DNA of 52,642 nt from Saccharofermentans sp. (GCA_024683485.1 JAIKYD010000077.1:1-52642), one strand, 5' to 3'. Shown: positions 11,101 through 19,222, counted from the stretch's first letter. Notes: a model not told the origin generated them from the sequence alone. Made by a program: numbers and translations.

Positions 11101-12346
11101 AAAGATTGATTATAAGATTACTGTTATTGAGACAGAGAACGGTAAGACAACAGTAAACACAACTAATGCAAACGCTGGTGATGAGATCACGATCACAGCA
11201 ACACCTGATGATGGCTACTATGCAGCTGAATACCTTGTTAACGGCGAGAAGGTCGAAGGTGAAGTTTTCTCAATGCCTGCTAAGGATGCTGAAGTTAAGG
11301 TTGTTTATAAGAAGGCATTGTATTCAGTTACTTTTGAATGCGATTCCACAATGGCAACCTTAACAAAGAAGGGTGCTTCCGACGATTACTTTGCATTCGC
11401 AGTTGCAGCTAATGAAGGTTATGAGGTAACCGGAGTTAAGGCTAACGGTATCGAGATCGTACCTGATGATGGTCTGTATAAGGTCAATAAGCCTACAGGT
11501 GAGATCAAAGTTACTGTTTTCGCTCAGCCGATTCCTAAGAAGGGCTGGGTATCTGAGAACAATATCTGGTATTTCTATAATGACGATGGTTCAAAGGCTA
11601 CCGGCTGGAAGCTTATCAACAGAGCTTGGTATTACTTCAAAGATGACGGTGCTATGCAGACCGGTTGGGTACAGGACGGCAGCAAGTGGTATTACTGTGG
11701 TGCTCAGGGTCCAATGGTTACAAGTGATTGGGTCGAAGATAATGGTGCAAAGTATTATTTCGGACCTTCAGGTGTAATGGCTACCGGTTGGATTAAGGAA
11801 AATGATAGCTGGTACTATTTGGGATTATCCGGTGCTATGGCTAAGGAATGCTGGGTCAAGTCCGGTGCAAACTGGTATTACATCAATGCCAACGGCTTAA
11901 TGGTTAAGGGCTGGCAGAGTGTTTCAGGCACATGGTATTGCTTCGATGAGAACGGTGCTATGAGAACCGGTTGGGTTCAGAGCAAATCTGATTGGTATTA
12001 TCTGAATCCTGAGACAGGTATCCGTGTTAGAGGCTGGATCAAGATCAACGGTTCCTGGTATTACTTCAAGCCAGAGAATGCTAAGATGGCTACCGGTTTA
12101 CAGGAAGTTGACGGTAAACAGTATTACTTCAAGGCTGACGGTTCACTTGCATCTTATGAGTATTGCAACGGCATGTGGATCAACTCCGACGGCACATGCA
12201 CATCACCGGCAAAGGCTAAGTGGGACAAGAACGATAATGGCTGGTTCTACATTGATTCCAATGGCTGGTATGCAAAGAGCTGCACATTGAAGATCGACGG
12301 CAAGAATTATGAATTTGATGCAGCAGGTTACTGCAAGAATCCGTAA
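8144..12346 (+). CDS. Large secreted protein with triplicated InlB-like/wall-binding composite repeat
   Basis: 1400 residues. ATG 8144 is supported by GGGAGG at 8130-8135; ATG 8150 is possible but too far away. A signal peptide (about 1-35) precedes a unique N-terminal domain (about 36-195) that I do not recognise. Three composite units follow (about 8735-9690, 9690-10580, 10580-11535). Each has three to four aromatic wall-binding repeats, then three beta-rich modules resembling divergent InlB B-repeats (such as GDEITVTVTPVEGYEFELIK and the variant beginning YSVMYDYDS). A final run of about nine wall-binding repeats ends in the block shared with the preceding gene (EYCNGMW ... GYCKNP). Alternation of wall-binding and spacer modules suggests a long stalk lying along or through the wall (inference). 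Confidence 0.85.
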   Translation: MHMLKRSLRIVSAGLVAAMAASVFTALAGNGVVLAAENKDASNTCLGFVESSIPMSIEEKSVLFSTVTKGNMGEDGALYEYTVIDPNINIDIRKDMRHVRFETEVAIPYAVSGNNADNVTQTSILITDKAYDDDAKVLFYETLSGTYAKEGTGTFVLPRTVEGKKWGEDYKVYLIAEDINEGNDYASKPVLLDVPGSTGWFQDGSDWYYIDDNGAKVTGWQKINDSWYYFDDKGVMKTGWNYINYSWYYLDNKGVMVTGWAEVEGKKYYLDSDGKMVTGKKTIDGKEYEFDLSGVLLTKEYSIILKDVKNGDATVSASKAIAGDEITVTVTPVEGYEFELIKVNDQEIKDKKFTMPSKDVELSVVCKKIDYKITVEETENGKTTVNTTTANAGDEITITAKPNDGYYVFDYYVNDEVISVNTFEMPAKDVTVKVIYVNFPYSVMYDYDSDMVVVDSKESTNDVCSFEIKAKDGYEITTVKSGDKELEPDNGLYKLTSPKGRVVVTITAKAKAATKAGWLKEDGNWYYYDSNLKKATGWLKYEDNWYYLNDEGVMQTGWLKTGGKKYYLLSDGKMVTGKQNISGEDYEFDSNGALVTKVYLITLKDVKGGNAEVSAITAKEGDEITITVTPSSGYEFELIKVNGNEIKDKKFKMPADDVELFVQCKKIDYKITVVETENGKVTVNTTTANVGDEIKITATPDADYLISKYVVNGEESDKDTFEMPAKDVEVKVIFAKIPYSVMYDYDSSMVEVDPKEVTDDVCTFEVKAKDGYEIVSVKVDDKDVAVADGLYKLTAPEGKIVVKITAKAKSSSKTGWVQENNTWYYYKDDGSKATGWQKIDEKLYFFDDQGAMKTGWLQDKDTWYYLNASGEMATGWLTIGSNKYYLESDGKMVTGKKTIDGKDYEFGSNGALISGASDTYPVTLVDVKGGNATVSATSAKAGEEITVTVTPVEGYEFKLINVNGTEINDTKFKMPAEEAKLTVVCKKIDYKITVIETENGKTTVNTTNANAGDEITITATPDDGYYAAEYLVNGEKVEGEVFSMPAKDAEVKVVYKKALYSVTFECDSTMATLTKKGASDDYFAFAVAANEGYEVTGVKANGIEIVPDDGLYKVNKPTGEIKVTVFAQPIPKKGWVSENNIWYFYNDDGSKATGWKLINRAWYYFKDDGAMQTGWVQDGSKWYYCGAQGPMVTSDWVEDNGAKYYFGPSGVMATGWIKENDSWYYLGLSGAMAKECWVKSGANWYYINANGLMVKGWQSVSGTWYCFDENGAMRTGWVQSKSDWYYLNPETGIRVRGWIKINGSWYYFKPENAKMATGLQEVDGKQYYFKADGSLASYEYCNGMWINSDGTCTSPAKAKWDKNDNGWFYIDSNGWYAKSCTLKIDGKNYEFDAAGYCKNP
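8735..11535 (+). repeat. Three roughly 0.9-kb intragenic direct repeats
   Basis: The composite unit (wall-binding block plus three InlB-like modules) occurs three times in tandem at about 0.89-0.96 kb per copy. Stretches such as KKIDYKITV.ETENGK.TVNTT recur almost unchanged at the protein level in each copy, about 0.9 kb apart. Boundaries are approximate. Such repeats are prone to copy-number change and to collapse in short-read assembly. Confidence 0.8.
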
Positions 12347-12382
12347 TAGTCCGTAAGATTTAGGTTAACTAATCAACTTAAT

Positions 12383-12422
12383 AAGGCTGTCTCAAAATGA
12401 ATGAACTTTTGAGGCAGCCTTT
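12383..12422 (+). terminator. Hairpin terminator GGCTGTCTCAAAA type, first copy
   Basis: Arms AAGGCTGTCTCAAAA and TTTTGAGGCAGCCTT pair with one G-U around a nine-base loop, 36 bases after the stop of the large repeat protein. A nearly identical hairpin follows the next gene (14939-14978), so the sequence is either a favoured terminator or a small mobile palindromic element. Confidence 0.75.
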
Positions 12423-12823
12423 ATGTTTACAGGCGATTACATGTTAGAACAGGTTTCTGCGGATAATTGGTCTGCAAAAATCCGGCTAAATGTACGGCTG
12501 TAGCCTGATTTTTAGCCGGATTTCCGAGTTTGATTCTCGGAAAATCAGGCTATTTATACGGCTATAGCCGTATTAAATACCGTATTATTACTTCAAAATG
12601 GCTCGAAAATACGGCAAAAGATATGGCTATAGCCGTATTAAATACCGTATTTAATTCTTCATTCAATTCCCAAGAACTCCGTGAAGAACCGATTTTTCTG
12701 TCAATTTCTTTCTTATAGTCACTATTAACATTTTTTTACATTTTATTTTGTTAATAAGTTTTTCGGCCACGATAGAGCAGGAGAGTAAAATCAAAATATC
12801 AATACATATTAGGGAGGAATTTT
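12423..12823. repeat. Gene-free spacer with nested inverted and direct repeats
   Basis: No credible gene is seen. The spacer contains AATCCGGCTAAA (12479-12490) inverted at 12511-12522; TAGCCTGATTTT (12501-12512) inverted at 12541-12552; an eight-base-pair stem TTTCCGAG/CTCGGAAA (12521-12543); an 18-bp perfect palindrome ATACGGCTATAGCCGTAT (12556-12573); and a 27-bp perfect direct repeat (12560-12586 and 12625-12651) that carries the palindrome core. The arms overlap, so alternative foldings are possible. The remainder (about 12660-12823) is AT-rich, with an AGGGAGGAA ribosome binding site for the next gene. Confidence 0.75.
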
Positions 12824-14905
12824 ATGCATTTGCGGTTTAAAGTATTAAGTTCTGTTCTTGCTGCTGCGATGGCACTTTCCGCATTCTCAATTATGGTTTC
12901 AGCTAAGTCTGATAGGGAAGTGGTTGCAAGCGGAAATGACTCCAGTGATTGGGTTTTATACTCGGATAATACTCTTGAGATTAAAGATAATGGTAACGGG
13001 TATGGAAATTTTGGATATGGAATAGTTATGCCGGAGAATCAAGAATATGAGGAGGCTTTGGCTAATGTAACTTCAATTGTTTTTGATATGACGGATTGGA
13101 ATCCTGATTTAAATACCCTATATATAAATCGATTAAGCAAAAATGTATCTGATTTAACAATTATTGGTGATGGAATCAAATATATTAATTTTGTAAATTT
13201 TTGTGAATGTGAAGCTGACCTGAAATCTTTTGTTGTTCCTGAAGGAATTGAATTCAATTCTATTTCAATTTCTTCCTGTGAATTCACGTCATTAGATTTT
13301 TTGAAGGACATTAAGAGTAGTACATTGTCTATTTATGACTGCTATTCATTAAAGGAAATTACACTTAATAGTGATACTGGTTCTATTGACGATAATATTT
13401 CTGGCTTATATATGGACATATATGTTTTCCGTTGTAATGCATTAACTAATGTTTCTATTACCGGTAAAGCTAAAGAAATAACAATTAGAAACTGTAGTAT
13501 CTTAGAGAATGTAAAACTCCCAGAGATAAGAGATTATTTGCAATTATCTAACAATAGTTTGTTGGATAATGTGGATTTGCCTGATGGTGATTATAGATGT
13601 AATTTATATAATTTAGGCTTAAAAGAGATTACTGTTCCTGCTTCTGTTAAAACTTTTTCGTATAGAGGAGAATTACTGGAAAAGGCAACGATTTCATCAG
13701 GTCGCAAATCAATCGGTGAATACATGTTCTCAAGTTGCAAAAATCTGAATAGTGTCAGCATTCCTAACGGTGTAACATCAGTTGAGTATGGTGCATTTAT
13801 GGGGTGCAAAGGTCTAAAATCAATTGAACTTCCTTCATCAATATATGGTATTGCTTCCTTGGCTTTTAGAGGAACCGGACTTGAGTCTATTAGTATTCCT
13901 TCTGGCGTTTCTGTTATTGAATACGGTACTTTCAAGGATTGTAAGAATCTAAAGACTGTTTATCTTCCTTCAACTATTAAGTCAATCCATCTTGAAGCTT
14001 TCAAAAATTGCAGTTCATTGACTGATGTTTATTATTCTGGAAAAGTAAGTATGTGGAAGAATATTAAAGTATCAGATGGAGGCACATTAAGTGATGTTTT
14101 CGGAAATGCGAAAATTCACTTTGCAGAGTCTGTTGATTGGTTAAATGAAGGCGGCAAATGGTATTGTGTCGATTCCGCAGGAACAAGATTAAAGGGATGG
14201 CAGCAGATCAATAAATTAAATTTGCTTTCTAATGACGGCGACTGGTACTATTTCGATGATAAGGGCGTTATGCAGACAGGTTGGTTATCATCCGGTCATA
14301 CATGGTTCTACATGAGCAAGTCGGGTATTCAGGTAACCGGTTGGGTTCAGGACGGTGATAAATGGTATTACATGGATGATGTTTCAGGCATAATGGTTGT
14401 TAATGACTGGATTGAATCGGGTGGCGACTATTATTACATGGGCGCATCCGGTGCTATGGCAACCGGTTGGTTGGAAATTGATAATACCTGGTATTACTTT
14501 AATGCTTCAGGAAGAATGGTTAAGAATGGTTGGGTTCAGTCCGGTAAGACCTGGTATTATATGGGCGCTTCCGGTGCTATGGCAACAGGATGGATCAAGT
14601 CCGGTGCTAACTGGTACTATATGGGAGCTACTGGTGCGATGGTAATAGGTTGGATCGAAGATGGTGGCAACCGTTACTATCTTGGACCTTCAGGAGCAAT
14701 GGTGACCGGATGGCATAAGGATGGAGATAATTGGGTTTATCTGCGTCCTACAGGAGCGTTGCATATCGGCTGGCTCCAGTTAGGCAGCGTCTGGTATTAC
14801 ACTGATTCAGATGGCATTATGGTCACCGGCGTTCAGAAGATTGACAAACGTTATCATGAGTTCGACAGTAATGGTAGATGGATCGATTATTACGTTGATA
14901 AGTAA
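12824..14905 (+). CDS. Secreted BspA-type leucine-rich-repeat protein with cell-wall-binding repeats
   Basis: 693 residues with an AGGGAGG site before the ATG. The signal peptide (MHLRFKVLSSVLAAAMALSAFSIMVSA) is followed by a diverged region (about 30-280) and then BspA-like LRR_5 repeats of about 23 residues (about 280-410), for example SIGEYMFSSCKNLNSVSIP and VIEYGTFKDCKNLKTVYLP. About eleven or twelve aromatic wall-binding repeats complete the protein, which ends in EFDSNGRW. This end block resembles that of the first gene of the window rather than the CxNP end of the four genes between. BspA-type LRRs are known from adhesins of gut bacteria and protozoa; a host- or particle-binding role is inferred. 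Confidence 0.85.
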   Translation: MHLRFKVLSSVLAAAMALSAFSIMVSAKSDREVVASGNDSSDWVLYSDNTLEIKDNGNGYGNFGYGIVMPENQEYEEALANVTSIVFDMTDWNPDLNTLYINRLSKNVSDLTIIGDGIKYINFVNFCECEADLKSFVVPEGIEFNSISISSCEFTSLDFLKDIKSSTLSIYDCYSLKEITLNSDTGSIDDNISGLYMDIYVFRCNALTNVSITGKAKEITIRNCSILENVKLPEIRDYLQLSNNSLLDNVDLPDGDYRCNLYNLGLKEITVPASVKTFSYRGELLEKATISSGRKSIGEYMFSSCKNLNSVSIPNGVTSVEYGAFMGCKGLKSIELPSSIYGIASLAFRGTGLESISIPSGVSVIEYGTFKDCKNLKTVYLPSTIKSIHLEAFKNCSSLTDVYYSGKVSMWKNIKVSDGGTLSDVFGNAKIHFAESVDWLNEGGKWYCVDSAGTRLKGWQQINKLNLLSNDGDWYYFDDKGVMQTGWLSSGHTWFYMSKSGIQVTGWVQDGDKWYYMDDVSGIMVVNDWIESGGDYYYMGASGAMATGWLEIDNTWYYFNASGRMVKNGWVQSGKTWYYMGASGAMATGWIKSGANWYYMGATGAMVIGWIEDGGNRYYLGPSGAMVTGWHKDGDNWVYLRPTGALHIGWLQLGSVWYYTDSDGIMVTGVQKIDKRYHEFDSNGRWIDYYVDK

Positions 14906-14938
14906 GCAGCAATAGGATAAAATCCTTTTTTCAAAGAT

Positions 14939-14978
14939 GGGCTGTCTCAAAAGTGGTAATTCACTTTTGAGGCGGCCC
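14939..14978 (+). terminator. Hairpin terminator GGCTGTCTCAAAA type, second copy
   Basis: Arms of 17 bases, GGGCTGTCTCAAAAGTG and CACTTTTGAGGCGGCCC, pair around a short six-base loop (GTAATT) with G-U wobble, 34 bases after the stop of the BspA-type gene. The shared core with the hairpin at 12383-12422 is clear by eye. Confidence 0.75.
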
Positions 14979-15209
14979 AAAACTATTAGTTAAATTCATA
15001 TTTTTTCCAATTGATGAAGAACTTCATATAGTTTTCGAAAATCCAAAGATATATTTATGAAATTGAAAACACCAATGATTTTGTGGGTGACTGCGATTGA
15101 CTGGTTATCCAACAAATAATTGCAAGCAGCTGAATTATCGACTTTTTTCTAAATTTTCTATATTTTGAGACGGCAGTAATCCGGCTTAAATTCTCAGTTT
15201 AGAAAAATC

Positions 15210-15229
15210 AGGTCGTTAATTCTCGACCT
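15210..15229 (-). terminator. Possible terminator for the PHP-family gene
   Basis: On the minus strand AGGTCG pairs with CGACCT around an eight-base loop and is followed by GATTTTT. It lies about 105 bases beyond the stop codon of the minus-strand gene. The stem is short, so confidence is moderate. Confidence 0.45.
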
Positions 15230-15334
15230 AAAAACTCTTTTCCAAAATAAAAGGACGGTTTACATAGAAAAACTGTTTTGAATTTGGAATGCGAAAACAC
15301 AATCGATCAATAATAAAATTTCTATTAGAAAAAC

Positions 15335-16150
15335 TTACAATCCCTCAAAATACGGCTTATGTTCCTTGAAATAAACCGCCTCTTTGAAGCCTAACGATTT
15401 AAGATACTCGACGGCTTCGTTGAAGCAGACACCGAATGTACCGGGGAAGTGTGAATCAGAACCTAGGCAGATGAGTTTTCCGCCCATTTCCCTGTATCTG
15501 TTAAGGATCGCAGGGTCAGGCAGGGTTCTGACAAAGCCTTTTTCTTTGTGTTTTTGAATCGATTTGGTGTTGATCTCCAGTGCCTTGTCTTTTGATATTA
15601 GTGCTTCGAAAAGTCTGTCGAATTCATCAGGACAGTCTTCGTAGAGCACGAAATTATTCAGGTTGTCTGTATATCTGTTAATGTAATCGTAGTGGGCGGC
15701 AACATCGTAGTTGTTGCATCTCTCACACATCTCGGCCATTACACCGATATATTCCTTATGAAGATCTTTCTTGGGAATCTTATAACATTCTCTGTCAACG
15801 TAGAAATCCTTGCCCCTGAAAAGGTGAACGCTTAATAGGACAACATCAAATGGAATAAGTGAAGCTATTCTGTCTATTTCGGCGGCAACGTGTGACTGGT
15901 AACCGAATTCAATGCCCATCAGGAGTTCTAGATCAGGAGCAGCAAGTTCACGCCAGGAACTGAAGACTTTATTGTATTCTTGAAGGTCAAATGTCCAGTC
16001 AAGACCGTCATCTGGATAGTCGACCTCATAGTGTTCAGTGATACCGATACGCCCGCAGCCTGCGGCTCTGGCAGCACTTATCAGTTCTTCTATTGTTTGG
16101 CCTGCATCGACTGAAAAATGTTTAGTGTGATTATGTCCGTCAGTTATCAT
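15335..16150 (-). CDS. PHP-family phosphatase, histidinol-phosphatase-like (HisJ/HisK type)
   Basis: The frame extends upstream to 16261, but that part is a low-complexity hydrophobic lead that overlaps the divergent gene. ATG 16150 is preferred because GAGGTT precedes it and the protein then begins at MITDGHNHTKHF, the HxH metal motif of the family. Length 271 residues is normal. Other metal-site motifs are ITEHYEVDY, LMGIEFGY, LLSVHLFRG, AAHYDYINRY and LGSDSHFPG. The fold hydrolyses phosphate monoesters with metal ions, classically histidinol phosphate in His synthesis. No other his genes are in view, so the substrate is uncertain. It is transcribed divergently from the aminopeptidase gene across about 70 bases. 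Confidence 0.85.
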   Translation of the reverse strand: MITDGHNHTKHFSVDAGQTIEELISAARAAGCGRIGITEHYEVDYPDDGLDWTFDLQEYNKVFSSWRELAAPDLELLMGIEFGYQSHVAAEIDRIASLIPFDVVLLSVHLFRGKDFYVDRECYKIPKKDLHKEYIGVMAEMCERCNNYDVAAHYDYINRYTDNLNNFVLYEDCPDEFDRLFEALISKDKALEINTKSIQKHKEKGFVRTLPDPAILNRYREMGGKLICLGSDSHFPGTFGVCFNEAVEYLKSLGFKEAVYFKEHKPYFEGL

Positions 16151-16220
16151 AAATAACCTCATAATTAAATGATTTTTCCGTAAGTATGGTATCATAAAGT
16201 CCGTAGAAAGAGGTGATAAT

Positions 16221-17666
16221 ATGCCTAAAAAGAAAGAAACCAAAGAAAACAAGAAGATCAAAGCTGGCGAGCTTTTCTCCGAGTTCCCGAACCTTTATGA
16301 GACTGCGTCTGAAGACGATATCACAGCCACTTTTGAATTTGCCGAAGAATATAAGGCTTTTCTCGACAATTCCAAGACTGAGCGTGAATTCGCTTCAAAT
16401 GCCATTCAGGCCGCAGAGGAACTGGGTTATGTTGACATTGCCACAAAAGAAATACTGAAACCCGGTGACAAGGTTTATCAGAGCATTAAAGGCAAGGGGT
16501 TTGCCGCAGCTGTGATCGGAAAGAAGAGTCCTGCTGAAGGGTTCAATATACTTGGTGCCCATATCGATTCACCGAGACTTGATCTTAAACCCAATCCTAT
16601 CTTTGAAGACAGTGATACTGTTTATTTCAAGACGCATTACTATGGCGGTATAAAGAAATACCAGTGGACTACGATTCCTTTGAGCGTTCATGGCGTTGTT
16701 TTTACCAATGACGGCAAAGCTCATCAGATCGTTGTAGGTGAGAAGGATGATGATCCGGTATTTTACATTACTGACCTTCTTCCGCATCTGGGCAATGAGC
16801 AGATGACCAGAAAAGCTTCTGAGTTTATTCCTGCTGAGGATCTTAATGTCGTTATCGGCGGAATTCCCTGCACGGATGATAAGAAAGTGCAGGATATCTT
16901 CAAGGCGGGTGTCTTGAAGATCCTTTTCGAGCAATACGGAATCAAGGAGAAGGATTTTGTATCTGCCGAGATAGAGATCGTTCCTGCAACACGTGCAAGA
17001 GATGTCGGTTTTGACCGTGCATATATCGCTGCATACGGTCATGATGACAAGGTTTGCGCTTATCCTGCTTTAAGAGCCCTTCTTGCCCAGGAGAAGCCTA
17101 AGAAGACCTGTGTATGTCTTCTTACAGATAAGGAAGAGATCGGTTCATATTCCAATTCAGGTGCAACATCCAATCTTTATGAGAATTTCCTTATGGAAGT
17201 GTTTGCGAAGGCTGAAGGCGGTATCGACAGTTTCAACTCATTGAAGTTCCGCAAGGCTCTCGCAGCTACGAAGATGCTCTCAACTGACGTTACAACTGCA
17301 TATGATCCCAAGTATGCAAGCGTGTTTGAGAAGAATAATACTGCTTTCATGTCTCACGGTCTTAAGATTGAGAAATATACCGGAGCAAGAGGTAAGTCCG
17401 GCTGCTCTGAGGCTACAGGTGATTTTATTGCCGAGATCACTGATATCTTTGAGAAGAATTCGATCCCGTGGCAGACAGGAGAACTTGGAAAGATCGATGC
17501 CGGCGGCGGCGGAACGATCGCCTGCATTATGGCTGAACTCGGTATGGATGTTGTCGATATGGGCGTTCCTGTATGGTCAATGCATGCTCCTGTTGAGGTC
17601 ATATCAAAGATCGATCTTTATTATCTATATCTTGGATATAAGGCATTTATCGAGAATATCGGCTAA
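16221..17666 (+). CDS. apeB: M18-family aminopeptidase (aspartyl aminopeptidase)
   Basis: 481 residues, typical for cytosolic M18 di-zinc aminopeptidases that remove N-terminal acidic or neutral residues from peptides. Metal and catalytic motifs are in order: GAHIDSPRLD with His114 and Asp116; AYGHDDKVCAYPALRAL with a bridging Asp; DKEEIGS with the Glu-Glu pair; and SMHAPVEVISKIDL near the end with the last His. An AGAGGTG site precedes the ATG. The stop codon overlaps the start of the next gene (TAATG), indicating translational coupling with cardiolipin synthase, although no functional link between the two is obvious. Confidence 0.92.
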   Translation: MPKKKETKENKKIKAGELFSEFPNLYETASEDDITATFEFAEEYKAFLDNSKTEREFASNAIQAAEELGYVDIATKEILKPGDKVYQSIKGKGFAAAVIGKKSPAEGFNILGAHIDSPRLDLKPNPIFEDSDTVYFKTHYYGGIKKYQWTTIPLSVHGVVFTNDGKAHQIVVGEKDDDPVFYITDLLPHLGNEQMTRKASEFIPAEDLNVVIGGIPCTDDKKVQDIFKAGVLKILFEQYGIKEKDFVSAEIEIVPATRARDVGFDRAYIAAYGHDDKVCAYPALRALLAQEKPKKTCVCLLTDKEEIGSYSNSGATSNLYENFLMEVFAKAEGGIDSFNSLKFRKALAATKMLSTDVTTAYDPKYASVFEKNNTAFMSHGLKIEKYTGARGKSGCSEATGDFIAEITDIFEKNSIPWQTGELGKIDAGGGGTIACIMAELGMDVVDMGVPVWSMHAPVEVISKIDLYYLYLGYKAFIENIG

Positions 17667-19222
17667 TGGCGAAGAGAACGGTAGAACGTAAAACTGCTAT
17701 CAGGAACAGTGTCGGAAGGATTGCAATCTTCGGCCTGTTTGTTCTTGTGCAGATAGCAGCTTTTATTGTTCTGATCGTCATGCTTGGAAGTAAATTACCG
17801 TCAATTGATATCGCAATGAGAGCAATAGCTATAATTATTGCTCTTGGTATTAATTCGAGGGATCATAACGGTGTTTTTAAGCTTATCTGGGTAATTGTTA
17901 TTCTGATCATTCCGATCCCGGGACTGCTTTTCTATGTCCTTAATAACTACAGCAGTTCAAAGCATAAGTTGAAGAAGAGGCTTGAGAAGGTTGATGTGAT
18001 GGTGTTCAGCCATCTGAATCATAATGATGATATTTTCGATGAGTTTAAAAAAGAAGATCCGGCAAGAGCTTCCAATGCAAGATATCTGAGAAGTTTTAAC
18101 TTCCCAATCTATGAAGGAACAGAGATCCAGTATTATCCAGATGCTTACGACAGTTACAAAGCACAGATAGAAGATATCAGGAAGGCGGAGAAGTTTGTCT
18201 ATCTTGAATATCATGCCATTGAGAATAAGGAAGCTTTTGAACCTCTGCATGAAGCCCTGAAAGAGAAAGCTGCAGCCGGTGTTGACTGCAGGGTCCTGTA
18301 TGATGATGTCGGTTCATCGGTCTTTATTAACAGAGCATTTATCAGGATGCTTGAATCTGAAGGAATCAAATGCAATGCGTTTAATCCTGCGTATCCGTTC
18401 CTCTCGCTGTTTATGAATAACAGGGATCACAGAAAGATAACTGTTGTTGACGGCAAAGTAGGGTTTACTGGCGGATACAATATTGCAGATGAATACTTCA
18501 ATATCATCAATCCTTATGGTCAGTGGAAGGATAACGGAATAAGGCTTGAAGGTCCTGCAGTACAGAGCCTTACTGCGATGTTCGTTGAGATGTGGAATTT
18601 TGCTGATCTCAAGCGTAAAGACGATGATATGCTGGTCTATGAGCCTGTGAGACTGGATAAAGTGAGTGATGCTTCCGGTTATTGTGTACCTTATTGTGAC
18701 AGTCCTTTGGATCTTGAAGCGGTAGGCGAGAATGTTTACCTCAACATGATAAATAACTCTCAGGATTTCTGCTGGTTCATGTCACCGTATCTCGTGCTTT
18801 CAGACGAGCTCGCCAGGGCTTTGCAGATCGCTGCCAAGAGGGGCGTTGATGTAAGGATTATGACTCCGGGAATACCCGATAAGAAGCTTACATACCACGT
18901 TACAAGGTCTTACTATAATATGCTGGTAACAAGCGGTGTTAAGATCTATGAATACTCACCTGGCTTCAATCATTCGAAAACATGTCTCTGTGACGATAAA
19001 TGCGCGGTGGTTGGCACTATAAATCTTGATTTCAGGAGCCTTTACCATCATTTCGAGAATGCAGTATATATGTACAGGACGGACTGCATTCCTGATATAA
19101 AGAAAGATTTTATCGATACTTTGGCGGTCTGCAGGGATGTAACTGAGAAATACAGTATGAGACCTAACCTGTTTGTCAGGTTCTTTAAATCAATACTGCG
19201 TCTGATAGCACCGTTACTTTAA
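17666..19222 (+). CDS. cls: Cardiolipin synthase (phospholipase D family)
   Basis: 518 residues. The N-terminus has two to three membrane segments (about 13-90) and the rest carries two HKD motifs: H255-R-K257...D262 (DHRKITVVDG) and H436-S-K438...D443 (NHSKTCLCDD). Each is followed by the usual GG/N stretch (FTGGYNIAD and VGTINLD). This is the bacterial cardiolipin synthase architecture: it condenses two phosphatidylglycerol molecules to cardiolipin and glycerol at the inner face of the membrane. The start overlaps the preceding stop by one base, and the amidohydrolase gene begins 27 bases after the end. Confidence 0.93.
   Translation: MAKRTVERKTAIRNSVGRIAIFGLFVLVQIAAFIVLIVMLGSKLPSIDIAMRAIAIIIALGINSRDHNGVFKLIWVIVILIIPIPGLLFYVLNNYSSSKHKLKKRLEKVDVMVFSHLNHNDDIFDEFKKEDPARASNARYLRSFNFPIYEGTEIQYYPDAYDSYKAQIEDIRKAEKFVYLEYHAIENKEAFEPLHEALKEKAAAGVDCRVLYDDVGSSVFINRAFIRMLESEGIKCNAFNPAYPFLSLFMNNRDHRKITVVDGKVGFTGGYNIADEYFNIINPYGQWKDNGIRLEGPAVQSLTAMFVEMWNFADLKRKDDDMLVYEPVRLDKVSDASGYCVPYCDSPLDLEAVGENVYLNMINNSQDFCWFMSPYLVLSDELARALQIAAKRGVDVRIMTPGIPDKKLTYHVTRSYYNMLVTSGVKIYEYSPGFNHSKTCLCDDKCAVVGTINLDFRSLYHHFENAVYMYRTDCIPDIKKDFIDTLAVCRDVTEKYSMRPNLFVRFFKSILRLIAPLL

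Larger units (their letters stand above)
14906..15334. other. Gene-free spacer between the surface locus and the PHP gene
   Basis: No credible gene. The left part holds the second GGCTGTCTCAAAA-type hairpin. The right part has motifs AATCCGGCT (15178-15186) and AAAAATCAGG (15203-15212), also seen in the spacer upstream of the BspA-type gene, and a stem-loop that can serve as terminator for the minus-strand gene. The rest is AT-rich and featureless to me. Confidence 0.6.

Noticed and set aside
12423..12700. Possible CRISPR array because of a repeated 27-bp sequence
   Set aside because: Only two perfect copies, strongly palindromic and without regular spacers or cas genes.
16151..16261. Longer N-terminus for the PHP-family gene
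   Set aside because: The extra 37 residues are hydrophobic, overlap the divergent aminopeptidase gene, and precede the family's conserved start (DGHNH); ATG 16150 has the better ribosome binding site.
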